Source: Inia geoffrensis (Eukaryota > Chordata > Mammalia > Artiodactyla > Iniidae). From it: a stretch of DNA of 64,000 nt. The stretch is from positions 24,839,592 to 24,903,591 of the forward strand of contig CM070905.1 of NCBI GenBank assembly GCA_036417435.1. Direction: 5' to 3'. Within the stretch, counting starts at the first letter, position 1, and each line of letters begins with the position of its first letter. This document shows positions 1-10,018 of the stretch, piece by piece. Both the position numbers and the translations under genes were made by a program. A model generated the notes under the pieces. That model did no database searches. It was given only the letters and a program-made list of their open reading frames with translations, and was not told the DNA's origin.

Positions 1-1125
1 GCTCTTCCTGGCTATCTGAGCACTGGATTTCATATTGATGGGCTCTGGATAAAGACAGTCCATGGAGGCCTTTGGACCACTGTGAGGTCTGAACCAGGAT
101 GGCAGCTTGGAACACTCATGGAGAAACATAGCATCAAGTTCCCTAGATGTAGATGGAGATTCTTATGCAAGTGACTTATTAAAGAGCATCCTCAGGAGAA
201 AGAATGTAGTTTCAGGTGAAGCCTAGTGTCAGCTTGATCCCATGGGGTGCTCTGTAGCATCCACTGAATTAGAGTCAGTTCTGTCTCGAGGCAAGGAAGT
301 GGGGATTTTGTATCCTTGTACCAATCAGTCCTTAGCTAGGGACAGCCTAGCCCTAAGTTAGGGATAATTCCCAGACACCTTTGGTCAAGGTGGCTCTATC
401 ACCCAAGGCCAGTTCTCTGGAGAAGGTTATAGGTGTGAGGTTAGGAGCAGCATTGTCAGCAGCTACAATAGGGATCCCTGGGAACACGAGCAGGGCTCAA
501 TAGGGTCTATAGCCCCAGGCTTCCTCAGTGGCACCAAGTGAAAAACATTGGCTTGGGTAACAGAAGGCTTGGCTAATTTGCTATGACCTTGAGCAAGTCA
601 TTCAATCTTCCATGCAAAAAAAAAAAGATTGGCACAGATGGACGCTTAAAGCCTGATTGACTCAGGTGAGTTGATTGAGAACGTTGGGTCTAGTAAGACC
701 TGGGCCTCCTGGCCTATGGCCCACAGAGACCTCCAACAAGAGCAAAGAAGGCAGCCGTGAGGTCATTGTCATGTGGCCTGAAGCCCAGAGGCTTCCTTCC
801 CTTGCGGGCTGAGGACTGGAATTAGACCCGCATAGGCCTAGGGCTGGGGCAGAAGGGCTGCATGGCTTGGTGACTGAGGGGACGGCAAGACGGTCCACAT
901 CAGGGACTTAGTCTAGACAGAAGATTCTAGGAGGTACCAAGGGTCTTTGCTCCTTGTCTAAGTGGTTGCAGTGGGAATCTACTCTAGTCAGACGTTTGGA
1001 TAAATGTGTTCAGCATCTGGACCTCAGTTCCTTCAATTCTGTAAACCTTTTTCTTGATTTGAATTCCATCCATCTCTTAAGAGCCCTTTTTGTAATATGA
1101 CTGCATTATTCATAATATTTTGCAA
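1..1125. other. Non-coding stretch, no gene recognised
   Basis: No splice-bounded open frame, RNA gene or clear repeat family is recognised here apart from a short MIR-like piece near 565-612 and an 11-base A run just after it. The first 500 bases have the texture of an old interspersed repeat, but I could not place them in a family. The 78-residue minus-strand open frame (662-898) has no recognisable domain and is treated as chance. Confidence 0.5.
565..612 (+). repeat. MIR fragment (core only)
   Basis: A short segment resembles the MIR core on the plus strand: a tRNA-SINE middle part with a degenerate version of the typical TGACCTTGGGCAAGTCA element, here TGACCTTGAGCAAGTCA, followed by a pyrimidine-rich part. 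Both ends are lost. MIR is an ancient mammal-wide SINE that no longer moves. Confidence 0.45.
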
Positions 1126-1342
1126 TAATTCTTTGACTCATTATTGCAGTTTGTGCCCTGGTCAGGGGCAGAGGCAGATGTTTCTGTACTTTCGTATGTT
1201 TCACGTGCAGAAACTGGACAGCTCCAGGAGCAGTTGGAGCGGGTGAAGGTGGAGGACAGAATGAAGCCTCAGCCGCGTTGGTCCTGGGGCTCTCAGGATT
1301 GTGAAGTTCCTCCTTATAATTCTAATTCTAATTTAAACAATT
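1126..1342 (+). other. Short open segment with acceptor-like start
   Basis: The frame is open to a TAA at 1342 and is more GC-rich than its flanks. It is preceded by an acceptor-like TTATTGCAG ending at 1149. The predicted peptide includes an acidic/basic stretch (GQLQEQLERVKVEDR) that looks protein-like and might be a short coiled coil. I do not recognise a family, no donor or partner exon is visible, and 60-70 open codons can arise by chance. It could be a terminal exon, a decayed gene copy or nothing. Confidence 0.15.
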
Positions 1343-1344
1343 AA

Positions 1345-2225
1345 AAAATTTAAATGGTTCTTTATTCATAAACTTGATGCAAGTTTACAAAATTTACTGT
1401 CCATTGCCAAGTGAATCTGCAATGAAAAATAAGGTCCCAAAACCCCTCCAAAAACAAAAAACAAAAAAGCATGCCAAATGTGTAGCTGTCAATCTGCTAG
1501 CCATCAGGATATTAAAGAATTCAATAATGTATTCAAGATTTAGCCTTAGATTTAAGGAACTTTAATGCTTTAAAGAATTCTGCCTTGTCACTTGTTATCT
1601 AAGCAACTGGCAATCAGAACTTTATACAAATGTAACCAAGTGAACAAGAATGCCAGAAACATCTTTTCCTACGGTCCTTTTAACCAAAATAGAAAAAAAA
1701 TTAAACATAGTAATGCAGAAGCGCCAAGCCTCTTGGATCTGGTTTACAAAGTTAAAAACTGAGTATTAAAGCACAAGAAACACTTCTGAACTTTGTAACT
1801 GGTTTGTGCAGAAAAAACTTCTAATTCAGACAGTTTCCTTCTCTAGGATGGAGGTTTCTAATGAGAACATTTTGTTGTTATATGACGTGCATCATATTTT
1901 GCTCAGCTGCTCTTGTTGAAAAAGTTGCATAGATTCAGTGTTGGTCCCTGAAACTTGTTTGGTGTTTCAGAAAATTATAGGACACCGTCCATCAAAATAA
2001 ACTTCTGAGGAGGTGCCTTCTTTCATGTAGATCTTTTGATTACAAAGCTTTTACCACTCAAACTTTAGCTCATACTGGACACCCTCCCAGGCTAGAAAAC
2101 ATCATCACTGTAGAGTTGGATCTCAGGTCAAATCAACTGGCTTCACAGCAGGTTATGGAAGAAAGCTTGAGCCAAACATTTACTGTCTGGAGTTGGATGT
2201 TTCTGAGAAGTTTTCAAGCTTGATT
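1345..2225 (-). other. Possible 3'-UTR or decayed retrocopy, minus strand
   Basis: Read on the minus strand this repeat-free block looks like an mRNA 3' end. It is AT-rich, carries several short open pieces near 1985-2100, and ends with a consensus AATAAA (complement of 1361-1366) about 15-25 bases before an A/T-rich boundary near 1340. There is no clean poly(A) tract and no flanking duplication, so a processed pseudogene is not proven. I cannot name a parent gene. A real 3' UTR or chance are the alternatives. Confidence 0.2.
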
Positions 2226-3468
2226 AATTTACTGATAAAAAGACCAGATTCTTACGGGACCAGTGTCTTTTCCCCATTTGTTTAAAGCATTCTGCATCTG
2301 AGAAAGCTGCAGTCCCCTTCAGAGGGAGGAAGGTCTCAGCTTGGTACAGCAAAAGGCATCCTGTCCAGGAGTGAGCTGCCTGTTTGTGTGGGTCCTGCCA
2401 TGTTTGGGTGTTGCTTAGCGGATTGGCTTTTCCAGAGGAGGAGACAACTTGCTGCCTGGTCAGCACATCCATGGCCTGCGGGGCTTGTGCCTTGTGCACC
2501 TCACATGCGTCATCTCCTCTGGGTGGAGCTTTGGGGATGGACATGGAAGCTCACAGGCACATCCCTGCATCTGCATGAGGATAGTGTGTCGCTGCTACTT
2601 TTTCTGCTGACTCTCCTTTCTCTGGGCTCTAGAAATATCTGTGGTCATAAATAGTGGCTTATTTAAAATTCTATGCGTGACTGTAAAAATAGTTTCATTT
2701 AGAAAGAAAAATGAAATAATTTTAAGTACCTCCTTAGGAGATTTAGTAAAAACATGACTTACGGAATAATTTTTGCCACGGAAGAAGAAAAGCCTTCACT
2801 GTACTTTCAGTCTTGCGGTAGCTGACATTCTAAGGATGAGGCTTCCTTCCTTGGCTGAGATGTCACCCGGACAGGTAGCGCCATTCGCTACTAATGATGA
2901 TTGATGGTAGTCAGCAAAGTTCTTCCGTGTCAAGAGGGCACTTGGAAGGCAGGTTATAGAGAGCAGTTCTCACCGCCTGAAAGCACTTGTTATCATGCAT
3001 GCTTTGATGCAGCAACACATTGCCATTCTTGACATAATGAGAGCCGGGTTTCAGGAGTTACTGCTGCAACCTTCTCTTACCTGCCGAGCTATAAAGACAA
3101 ACTATTTTGAGGATTAAAGGATGGAATCCCTTTGTGCTTTGTTGAAGCAGAACTGAAAGGTTCATAATGACAGACAGAACCATTAGGAAGCATGAAAGGA
3201 AAAGCAGCAGCAGGGCTGAAAGTGTTCTGTGTAGAAAGGAGTTGATGCCCTTTGAACATTTAAGTTCAAGTAATGTGCAGTCCTTTATCTCCAAAGACCA
3301 CATTACTGACTCACTGTTGGTAGAGCATGTGCTATGGGTTGTTTTCCAGCAGAGGGGATAGATTTTCTTCAGATCTGTCTTCTCATGCTTGCCAGAGACC
3401 TCCTTAGGGACCAGTGACAGCCACCAAGGAGCCTGAAGGTGGGAGAAAGGGGAGGCTGGATCGTAATG
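2226..3468. other. Unique non-coding sequence
   Basis: No interspersed repeat or gene is recognised. Several 60-106 codon frames occur on both strands near 2224-2654, overlapping each other in different frames without any recognisable motif, which is typical of chance frames in moderately GC-rich DNA. The 81-residue minus frame at 3058-3303 is leucine/serine-rich but has no family hallmark. Confidence 0.5.
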
Positions 3469-3715
3469 GCTAGCGCTTACTGAGTGCTTGTGACGTGCTG
3501 GGTTCCCTTTTAAACACTACGTGAATCGCCTCAATTATTCTTCACAACCAACCACGTTAGGAGGCAGGAGTGCTTATTAGTCCCACCTTACAAATGGGGA
3601 AACTGAGGCTAAAGAACTTACCCATGGCACACAGCTAGTAAATTGTGCAGCTGGGATTTGAACTCACTGAGGCAGATGCTGAGGCTGCAGCCCTTAAGCG
3701 CTATATCCTGCTGCG
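3469..3715 (-). repeat. MIR, antisense
   Basis: Antisense MIR with good coverage. Reading along the plus strand it has the ACTGAGTGCTTGTG start, the GGGGAAACTGAGGCTAAAG core, the CACACAGCTAGTAAATTG segment and the GGGATTTGAAC segment that is the remnant of the tRNA-like B box on the other strand. Divergence is high, as expected for this Mesozoic SINE. Confidence 0.8.
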
Positions 3716-3724
3716 GTCTACTTA

Positions 3725-3908
3725 GCAGCTGGGAACATAGACTCTGGAGTCAGAGAAACATGCACTCAAATCCTGACTCCCCCAACTAACTGTGTTATGA
3801 ACTTGAATGAGTTATTTAACATTGTTGGGACAAGAAAAGAAGTCAGCCAGAGAAGCCTGCTACAGATCGTGGCACAGAATACGCGCTCAATAAATGCTAG
3901 CCGCCATT
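3725..3908 (+). repeat. MIR, sense, with divergent middle
   Basis: A second MIR in the opposite orientation to its left neighbour. It shows the ACTCTGGAGTCAGAGAAACATG start, a degenerate core and the 3' end GCGCTCAATAAATGCTAGC followed by the typical TTGTTGTTAG. The middle (about 3825-3865) departs from the family and may be a small replacement. Confidence 0.7.
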
Positions 3909-4025
3909 GTTGTTAGCATTTTGTTTATTGTTTTCTTTTTGCCGGAGAACAGAGTGAAGCTAAGAGGTGGAGGCTTTCTACTTGAGGGTGTGTAAGAAAG
4001 AATTACCTTGACGTTCTTAACAGTG

Positions 4026-4180
4026 CAGATTTCTGGGCCCCTCTCATGAGAGATTCTAATTCGGTAGGGTCGGGAGGAGTGGTGGATAATTGGACCCAGA
4101 AACCTTTATTTTTAGCAAGGACTTTAGGTGATATGGAATGGGTGGTCCACGGAGCCTGCATTGAGGAGCTCAATGGTGTG
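4026..4180 (+). mobile_element. MER5A-like DNA transposon remnant
   Basis: Matches the non-autonomous hAT element MER5A: a TTTCTGGGCCCC segment, GATTCTAATTCGGTAGGGTCGG in place of the usual GATTCAGTAGGTCTGG, and a right part TTTAGGTGAT...GGTCCACGGAGC. The left terminal repeat is lost and the right one is degraded. It encodes no protein and is inactive. Confidence 0.7.
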
Positions 4181-4444
4181 GCAGTCACAGAACTGCCCTG
4201 TTCTTATCTTGGCTGGGCTGACTGGCCAGATGGTATGCATAAGGCTTGAAATTTACCAAAATCCAGAGCAGCATTTCGCAATTGATTTGTGCACTGAGCC
4301 ATAGTCAAGCAATAGAGTGGCACACAGACATTCTGTAGACCCTCTCTTGATCATTAAAAAACAAATCAACAAAAACAACCATCAAAATGAATTTATAATT
4401 TCTGTATTGGCAATTTTAGAACGTGTGCTGGAGCAAACATAGGA

Positions 4445-4590
4445 GAAAATAACAGACTTTTAGAGCTGGTTCTAGAGGTGCTGCAACTGGAGGACCAGAG
4501 GGGGAAACAACTTGCTTAAAAATCACACAATTAACTGGCAGCAAAGTCAACGACAGGACTTTGTTGCTTGGATACCTGGGCTACCTCTGG
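4445..4590 (-). repeat. MIR-like remnant
   Basis: Weak similarity to an antisense MIR-type SINE: TTTTAGAGCTGG, GAGGGGGAAACAACTTGCTTAAA and ATCACACAATTAACTGGCAGCAAAG. Too diverged to assign a subfamily. Confidence 0.35.
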
Positions 4591-4960
4591 ACAGGGAGCC
4601 AAAACTTGAACTCGTTTGGAGGTTCTGCATTCCCTGAGTTTAGGGTGACAGCATAAAGGAAGCAGGAGTCTCTTACCTGCTTGCCATTTGCGCCTTTTCT
4701 GTCTGGATGTTTTTCTCTACCACATGCAGCCGGTAGCTGCCTACTCATTCTTTAGGGTCTCTTGTAAGCTGCTGGGACAGTCTCTCTGCCTGTCTCCCAC
4801 AGTTGCTGCCACCAGAATTCATTACTACCCCTTTGGCCACTACTGAACCTTATGGCATTTATTGCACTTAATGGGGATTTTTTTTTTGTTACTTGTCTTA
4901 TTTCCTGATACGCAATTAGGGGGCACAAGTGAAATCCGCTCTCATTTTCCATACTTGCAG
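4591..4960. other. Non-coding, nothing recognised
   Basis: No gene or repeat recognised. A 10-base T run lies near 4880. The open frames on the two strands (4752-5080) overlap each other and lack motifs. Confidence 0.5.
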
Positions 4961-4961
4961 A

Positions 4962-5510
4962 CATCGTTAACCACTTATTCATTTATTCTCATATGTGAAT
5001 GGAGCACCCACTATATACACCAAGTACATTTAGAGAATACAGGGAAAGCAAAGTATGGATTTAATGAGGAAATCCATTAGAAAAAAGTAGATAATGTAAG
5101 TTACTTATATGTAATGTGAAGAAGATAGAAAAAGGGTGATGCGATAGATAAATGAAATAGTGGTGGGGCTTCTTTCGACTGGGTGGTCAGGGGAGGGCCT
5201 CTCAAAGGGTCTCTCATTTGAGCTGAGACCCAGATGATGAGACATGGGGTCCATATAAAGATCTGAGAGAAGAGTCTTCTAGATGAAAGGAAGAGTATGT
5301 GCAAATAAGCTAAAATGAGCATGAACTCAGCATCTTTGGAGAACAGAAGGAAGCCAGTATGAAGAGACGAGAGTAAGAAGAAGACTAGGAGACAGGCGGG
5401 GCTGCATCTTGTACGGCCTTGGAGACCATGAAGGAGTCTGGATCCTCGTCTAGGAATGATGGGAAGCTAGTAGAGGTGCTGAAGCAGGAACGAGGCAGGG
5501 TAATGTTCAC
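4962..5510 (-). mobile_element. L2 LINE 3' region, antisense
   Basis: Antisense L2. It begins with the complement of the L2 3' end (TTATTCATTTATTCTC...GGAGCACCCACTATATAC). It continues into the segment GGGAGGGCCTCTCAAAGGG...CATTTGAGCTGAGACC, and then the part with GGCCTTGGAGACCATGAAGG and GATGGGAAGCTAG. L2 is an extinct LINE of mammalian ancestors, and no open frame survives. Confidence 0.7.
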
Positions 5511-5519
5511 ATCTTTCAC

Positions 5520-5757
5520 AGATCACTTTTATCTACTGAAGTTTGACTTGTCCTCAGATTCTTAACACAATACTCACGACAATCTCTACTTATTGATCAG
5601 TTTGCACTTAAGGCAAAAAACGAAAACTTTTAGGCACTCTTGCTAAACTCTTTGAGGATCAAGTTCATGTTTCAGTCACTTTTGTATGTCGAGCACTTTG
5701 TACTGTGCCTGGCAAAGAGTAGGTTCTTGGTGAATATTTGTTGTATAAATGAAGGGT
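5520..5757 (+). mobile_element. L2 LINE 3' end, sense
   Basis: Sense copy of the L2 3' terminus: CTCTTTGAGGATCAAGTTC, GTGCCTGGCAAAGAGTAGG and TTGGTGAATATTTGTTG followed by a short ATAAATGAAGG tail. It lies directly after an antisense L2 piece, so the two are separate insertions or a rearranged pair. Confidence 0.7.
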
Positions 5758-5949
5758 TTCTGAATTATTTTGTCCTTTGGAATAAAGAAGTAGCAAGGTT
5801 CTCTCTGTTGGGTGACCTTTTAGCAAGTCCACGAAGTGGTAAGTGGTAGCATATTTTGAAAATGGATTGGTTGACATGCCAGCTTATTTCAGTTCGCTTC
5901 AAACACGTTTTTGTTCTACAAAATTCAGATATAGCTAAGCTGGGAGGTA

Positions 5950-7062
5950 ACAGAGCGGGGGCTTTGGAGAGGCAAAGTGATAGCCGTAATGTCTCACTAG
6001 CCTTTAAGCATCAGATAGGGAAGGCCTGATGGACTTCTGCCTCTGGTATCATGACAGACTGAGTGTTTTGAGAAACTCTCCTAATTATGCACACTGAGAA
6101 ATGCTGGATATCATACAAATATGTGTAGCCAAGCTCATAAAAATTGAAGGTAGATCCATAGGGGCTGAAAATGAGGAGAGAGCTGACATCACGGTAGCAA
6201 GTGAGCAGTGTGAGCTATGGGCTGCCTTGTGGGTACCTGAAGATTATAGAAACCCAGAGCCTTGGTTTTCAACTGCTGTAGAGCAGGGGGTGAGTGAGGG
6301 TAACTGCGTGTCGCCCATTATGGGATTGGAGACAAGATCTTGGGCACTTTAAGATGGGGAGTTAGGACTCATTAAGAGCCTGCAAAAGCCAGGAGTCTTG
6401 AAGATCTGCACCCTCAATGAAAAGATGGACCAGAATAACCCATCTGGCAATGAAAGTTGCTATGAAAAGTTGTTTGTTCAAGCCTTGGCTGGGAATGGAG
6501 GAATAAAAAAGAGTCTCTCCTGAGAATTTGGACCTCATGAGGATTTGGGGTTTAAATTTACATTTTCTACCTATACTGTCCAGGAAACCTCAAGTGAATT
6601 AAGATGATTCTAGCGTGGAAGAGACTCAGAATGCCTGGCAGAATCAGATGAGGATCTTCTCCGGAGGAATGCAGGCACAGCCGAAGCTCTTTAGAATCCC
6701 CACAGATTGCGATCAGCCCTGAGTTCACAATAAAAAGTTACCAATTACACAGAGTACACAAGCCATTAAGTAGAAACAAAAGCCAGTAGAATCAGATGTT
6801 CCAAGGACCTCAATCTAAGAATGATCAGAGTCAGAAAATAAACTAAGTATCCTTAAAATGTTCATAGACATAAAAGACAATGTTTAAAGCATGGACAAGG
6901 GACAAGAAGCTATTAAAAATGACTAGGCAGAATTTGAAAAAGAATCAAAGTGAAATTCTGGAAATAAAGATTATTATATTTGAAATTGAAAAAAAAGAGA
7001 AAAAAAACGATTTGAACCACCAAGTATTTTGTTTTGATAATCTGATAAAAGATTTGAGTTTA
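5950..7062 (+). mobile_element. Ancient L1-type 5' region / ORF1 remnant
   Basis: The right half (about 6720-7062) has the A-rich, coiled-coil-coding texture of an old L1 ORF1 region on the plus strand (GACAAGGGACAAGAAGC, AATCAAAGTGAAATTCTGG), and the same texture resumes at 7800 after an interruption. The left half is tentatively the matching 5' region. All frames are broken. L1M or HAL1 are the likely classes, but I cannot choose between them without a search. Confidence 0.4.
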
Positions 7063-7084
7063 TAATATTCTTAAAGGAATACAC

Positions 7085-7795
7085 ATAGAAAAGTATAAAA
7101 ATCATAAGTGTAAAACCTTATGAATTTTCACAAATGAAATGTACCACATAACCAGTGTTCAGCTTAAGAAAGAACGTTATCAGCATCTTAGAAGCCCCTT
7201 CATGTGCTCCTCTAGGTAAGCTCCCCACTCCAAGGGCAACACTATCTGGAATTATTATTATTATTATTTTTTTAAATCCTTATTGGAGTATAATTGCTTT
7301 ACAATGTTGCGTTAGTTTCTGCTGTATAGCAAAGTGAATCAGCTATCCGTATACATATCCCCTCCCTCTTGCATCTTCCTCCCACCCTCCCTATGCCACC
7401 CCTCTATGTGATCACAAATACCCTGAATTCTAATACCATATTTAGTGTTGCCTGTTTTTTTTAAAAAAAATTATAAATAGATTTATATAGTATATACTGT
7501 TTTGCGTATGACCTTTATCTCTCAATGTATGAAAATAATAAAAAAACATGAAATTCATTTATATTTTTCTATTATTTGTAGTTCATTTCTTGTTATTTAA
7601 TATAGTATTCCATTGGGTACATATACCACACTTTATTCTATTGCTGATGGGCATTGGGTAATTTCTAGTTTTTGGCTATTATTTATCCATTCCTGTTGGT
7701 TTATATCTAGGAGTGGAATGGCTAGGTCCTAGAGTACACATGTGGACAGCATTAGTAGAACTGCCTGACCATTCCCAACTTTTTCTAATCTTGTG
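7085..7795 (-). mobile_element. Old L1M 3' region, antisense, interrupted
   Basis: Antisense 3' part of an old L1. Recognisable segments on the plus strand are TCAGCTTAAGAAAGAACG, CAAGGGCAACACTATCTGG, TAGTATTCCATTGGGTAC, TTTTTGGCTATTATTTATCC and CTAGGAGTGGAATGGCTAGG. It is split at 7254-7417 by a younger L1 3' end, and it itself splits the ORF1-like sequence around it. Confidence 0.65.
7254..7417 (-). mobile_element. Young L1 3' end fragment, antisense
   Basis: Artiodactyl-type L1 3' UTR in antisense: ATT repeats and a T run (poly(A) complement), then TATTGGAGTATAATTGCTTT, GTTAGTTTCTGCTGTATAGC, AAGTGAATCAGCTATCCG and the C-rich segment. It is severely 5'-truncated. The flanks TATCTGGAATT (7243-7253) and TACCCTGAATT (about 7419-7429) may be a decayed TSD. 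Confidence 0.85.
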
Positions 7796-7799
7796 TAAA

Positions 7800-8055
7800 G
7801 ACACAACAAATAAAACAGTATTCAAAATGTCAGAACAAAACAAACATACTAATGAAATGGATGGATTAACAGATTAGACCCGGTGAAGAAAGAATCAGTG
7901 ATTTGAAAGATAAATATGAGAAATTACCCAGGATGCAGCATAGAAAGACAAGAGGATTGAAAAAGAGAGAAATCGAGACATAAAGTATAAAATTAGAAGA
8001 TGCAACTTATGTCTAATTGAAAAAGTCTCAGTGGAATTGAGTTAGAAAGAGCCTG
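7800..8055 (+). mobile_element. Ancient L1 ORF1 region, sense (second half)
   Basis: Continuation of the plus-strand L1-like sequence seen before 7062. Diagnostic pieces are GTGAAGAAAGAATCAGTG, TTACCCAGGATGCAGC and TGTCTAATTGAAAAAGTC, which correspond to the ORF1 coiled-coil region of old L1s. Stop codons and frameshifts are frequent. Confidence 0.55.
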
Positions 8056-8064
8056 AAATGATCT

Positions 8065-8345
8065 AACTCAACATTATCCAATAGATATATAATGTGAGCC
8101 ACACATGTAGAAAATTTAAAATTTCTATTATATATGTTTTATTTAACCCAATATAAAAAATATTTTTATTTCAGCAGGTAATGGATATAAAAATTATGAA
8201 TGATATTTCACATTCCTTTTTTATACTAAGGCTTCAAAATCTGGTGTGTAATCCTACACTTATAGACTATCTTAATTTAGACTAGTCACATTTCAAGTGC
8301 TCTGTAGCCATACATGGCATGGCTAGTGACTACCATATTAGTGCA
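8065..8345 (+). mobile_element. hAT-type non-autonomous DNA transposon
   Basis: An almost complete MITE-like element. Left part is TATCCAATAGATATATAATG with TGAGCCACACATGTAG, middle is TTTATTTAACCCAATAT and TCAAAATCTGGTGTGTAATC, right part is CACATTTCAAGTGCTCTGTAG and GGCTAGTGACTACCATATTAG. The ends are imperfect inverted copies. This is a mammal-wide family that I recognise by sequence but will not name firmly. It has no coding capacity. Confidence 0.65.
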
Positions 8346-9076
8346 GATCTAACCAATGAAGGTGTGTAGGGAAGAGAAGTTGACTGAAGGTCACTAGGTA
8401 TGTGGAGAAGTGAGCCAGTTGTAGCAGAAGGATGTGTTGGGAGGTTGGGAGGAATGTGGGTTAGTGTAACATCGCAGTGGTGGCATCAAGCTTTGAGTTT
8501 ACACGCGTTCATATCCCTCTGTACAGTTATTATACCCTTCAACATCCAGTGAGTTGTAAAATTACAGCTGTTGAGTCATTCAGAGCAATAGTAAAAAATG
8601 GTTTAGTACTAGAAGAGAAATATATCATATCTGTTGAATTTACAGAGGTGATTTGGAAATTCAGAATTTAATTATCCTCATGCAAATTTGACCAGCAGCC
8701 TAAAGTGGGCATGTCTGACATTTACATCAAAGTTCACTGTGTTTATTAATAGAAGCAGGCAGGTTGGCAGTGGTTTTCATTTCTTTGGCTGTAATGATAT
8801 GAAAGCTTGACAATGAATATAAGTACGTTGTTACCTTGGTTTTTATGTCTCAGTTAAAAGAGAGCACCAGGTCCTAGTGTGCTCGTATAACACAAAAGCT
8901 ATGTTATCAGGCTCTGAATCAAATACCTTATGAACTTGACCCAAATAACCTCAGACTTCCTGGGAAATTCTATGTTTGGGTAAGATACATGACTGCAGTC
9001 AGTTGGGGCACTGTTGCAACAGCTTCAAAAGCAGTGAAGCAAAGAACTTGGAACCTCTGTCTAGCCTCTGCTATTT
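8346..9076. other. Unique non-coding sequence
   Basis: No gene or repeat recognised. A run of G-rich triplets (GGGAGGTTGGGAGGAATGTGGG, split across 8440-8461) precedes a 64-codon frame with no motif. Confidence 0.5.
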
Positions 9077-9090
9077 GAAAAATAGTAATA

Positions 9091-9300
9091 ACACTGCTAT
9101 ATTTAAAATAGATAACCAACAAGGACCTACTGTATAGCACAGGGAACTCTGCTTAATACTCTGTAATGACCTAAATGGGAAAAGAATTTGAAAAAGAATA
9201 GATACATGTATATGTATAACTGAATCACTTTGCTGTACACCTGAAACTAACACAACATTGTTAATCAACTATACTCCAATATAAAATAAAAATTAAAAAA
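9091..9300 (+). mobile_element. L1 3' end, sense, 5'-truncated
   Basis: A 210-bp sense L1 3' end of the artiodactyl type: AAAATAGATAACCAACAAGG, CTGTATAGCACAGGGAACTC, GTATAACTGAATCACTTTGC, CTATACTCCAATATAAAATA and an A-rich tail. Near-identical flanks AAAAATAGTAATAA (9077-9090) and AAAAATAGTTATAA (about 9297-9310) are a plausible TSD with one change. Confidence 0.88.
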
Positions 9301-9866
9301 ATAGTTATAAAGTTGAAAATGTATTTTTGTCCTTAAAAATACCTCTTAAAGTGCTGTATTTATTTGTGTAATCATAACACTTTTTATCCTGGCTGTGCCA
9401 GTCCAAAAATAGGGGTGTGACTGTTACGTGAGGGAGACCATTATGTAAGGTTGGGATCTTTAGGATGGAAAAAAATTCTTCTTTTTCCCTTGGTCTAAGT
9501 ATGAGACTGACTCAGCCAAATAAGTGGTGCAATTATGTTTGATTATGAGTCTAGGAGTGAAATTATTAGTTTAATCCAATTATCCCAAATACTGGCACAT
9601 AGAGATCTAGAATGTTCTACTATACTAACTTTGAGATACTCCTTATGTTGGCTTTCACAAGTTTATGAAACAGTCTCAGTCTAATGTAGAACTTATATTA
9701 AGTTGATCATCTTAAAAGGTATGTGAAAGCATATCCATCAGATGTTGAACCTGTTATTTGTGCCTATTATCTATGACGCCAAAGGGAACTATTCAGAACC
9801 AATGCCAGTGTCCTACCGGTGTCATGAGATTGAGTTTACCGGTGGTGCTGAAGATCATCCAGTGGA
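9301..9866. other. Unique non-coding sequence
   Basis: No gene or repeat recognised. The 74-codon frame starting at 9742 runs into the MER2 fragment, and its unique part has no recognisable family. Confidence 0.5.
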
Positions 9867-9867
9867 A

Positions 9868-10018
9868 AGGACAGTCAGCCCTCTGTATCTGTGGGTTCCT
9901 CGGATTGAAAATATTCAGAAAAAAAAAAATCTAAAATTTGTTGTATGCAGGCAACTATTTATATAGTATTTACATTGTATCAGTTATTTTAAGTAATCTA
10001 GAGATGATTTAAAATGTT
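9868..10018 (+). mobile_element. MER2 / Tigger-type DNA transposon fragment
   Basis: Left end of a pogo-type non-autonomous element. CAGTCAGCCCTCTGTATCTG is the terminal repeat, followed by GTGGGTTCC, GATTGAAAATATTCAG with an A run, GGCAACTATTTATATAG, and AGTAATCTAGAGATGATTTAAA. The right third and the right terminal repeat are missing. Confidence 0.78.
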
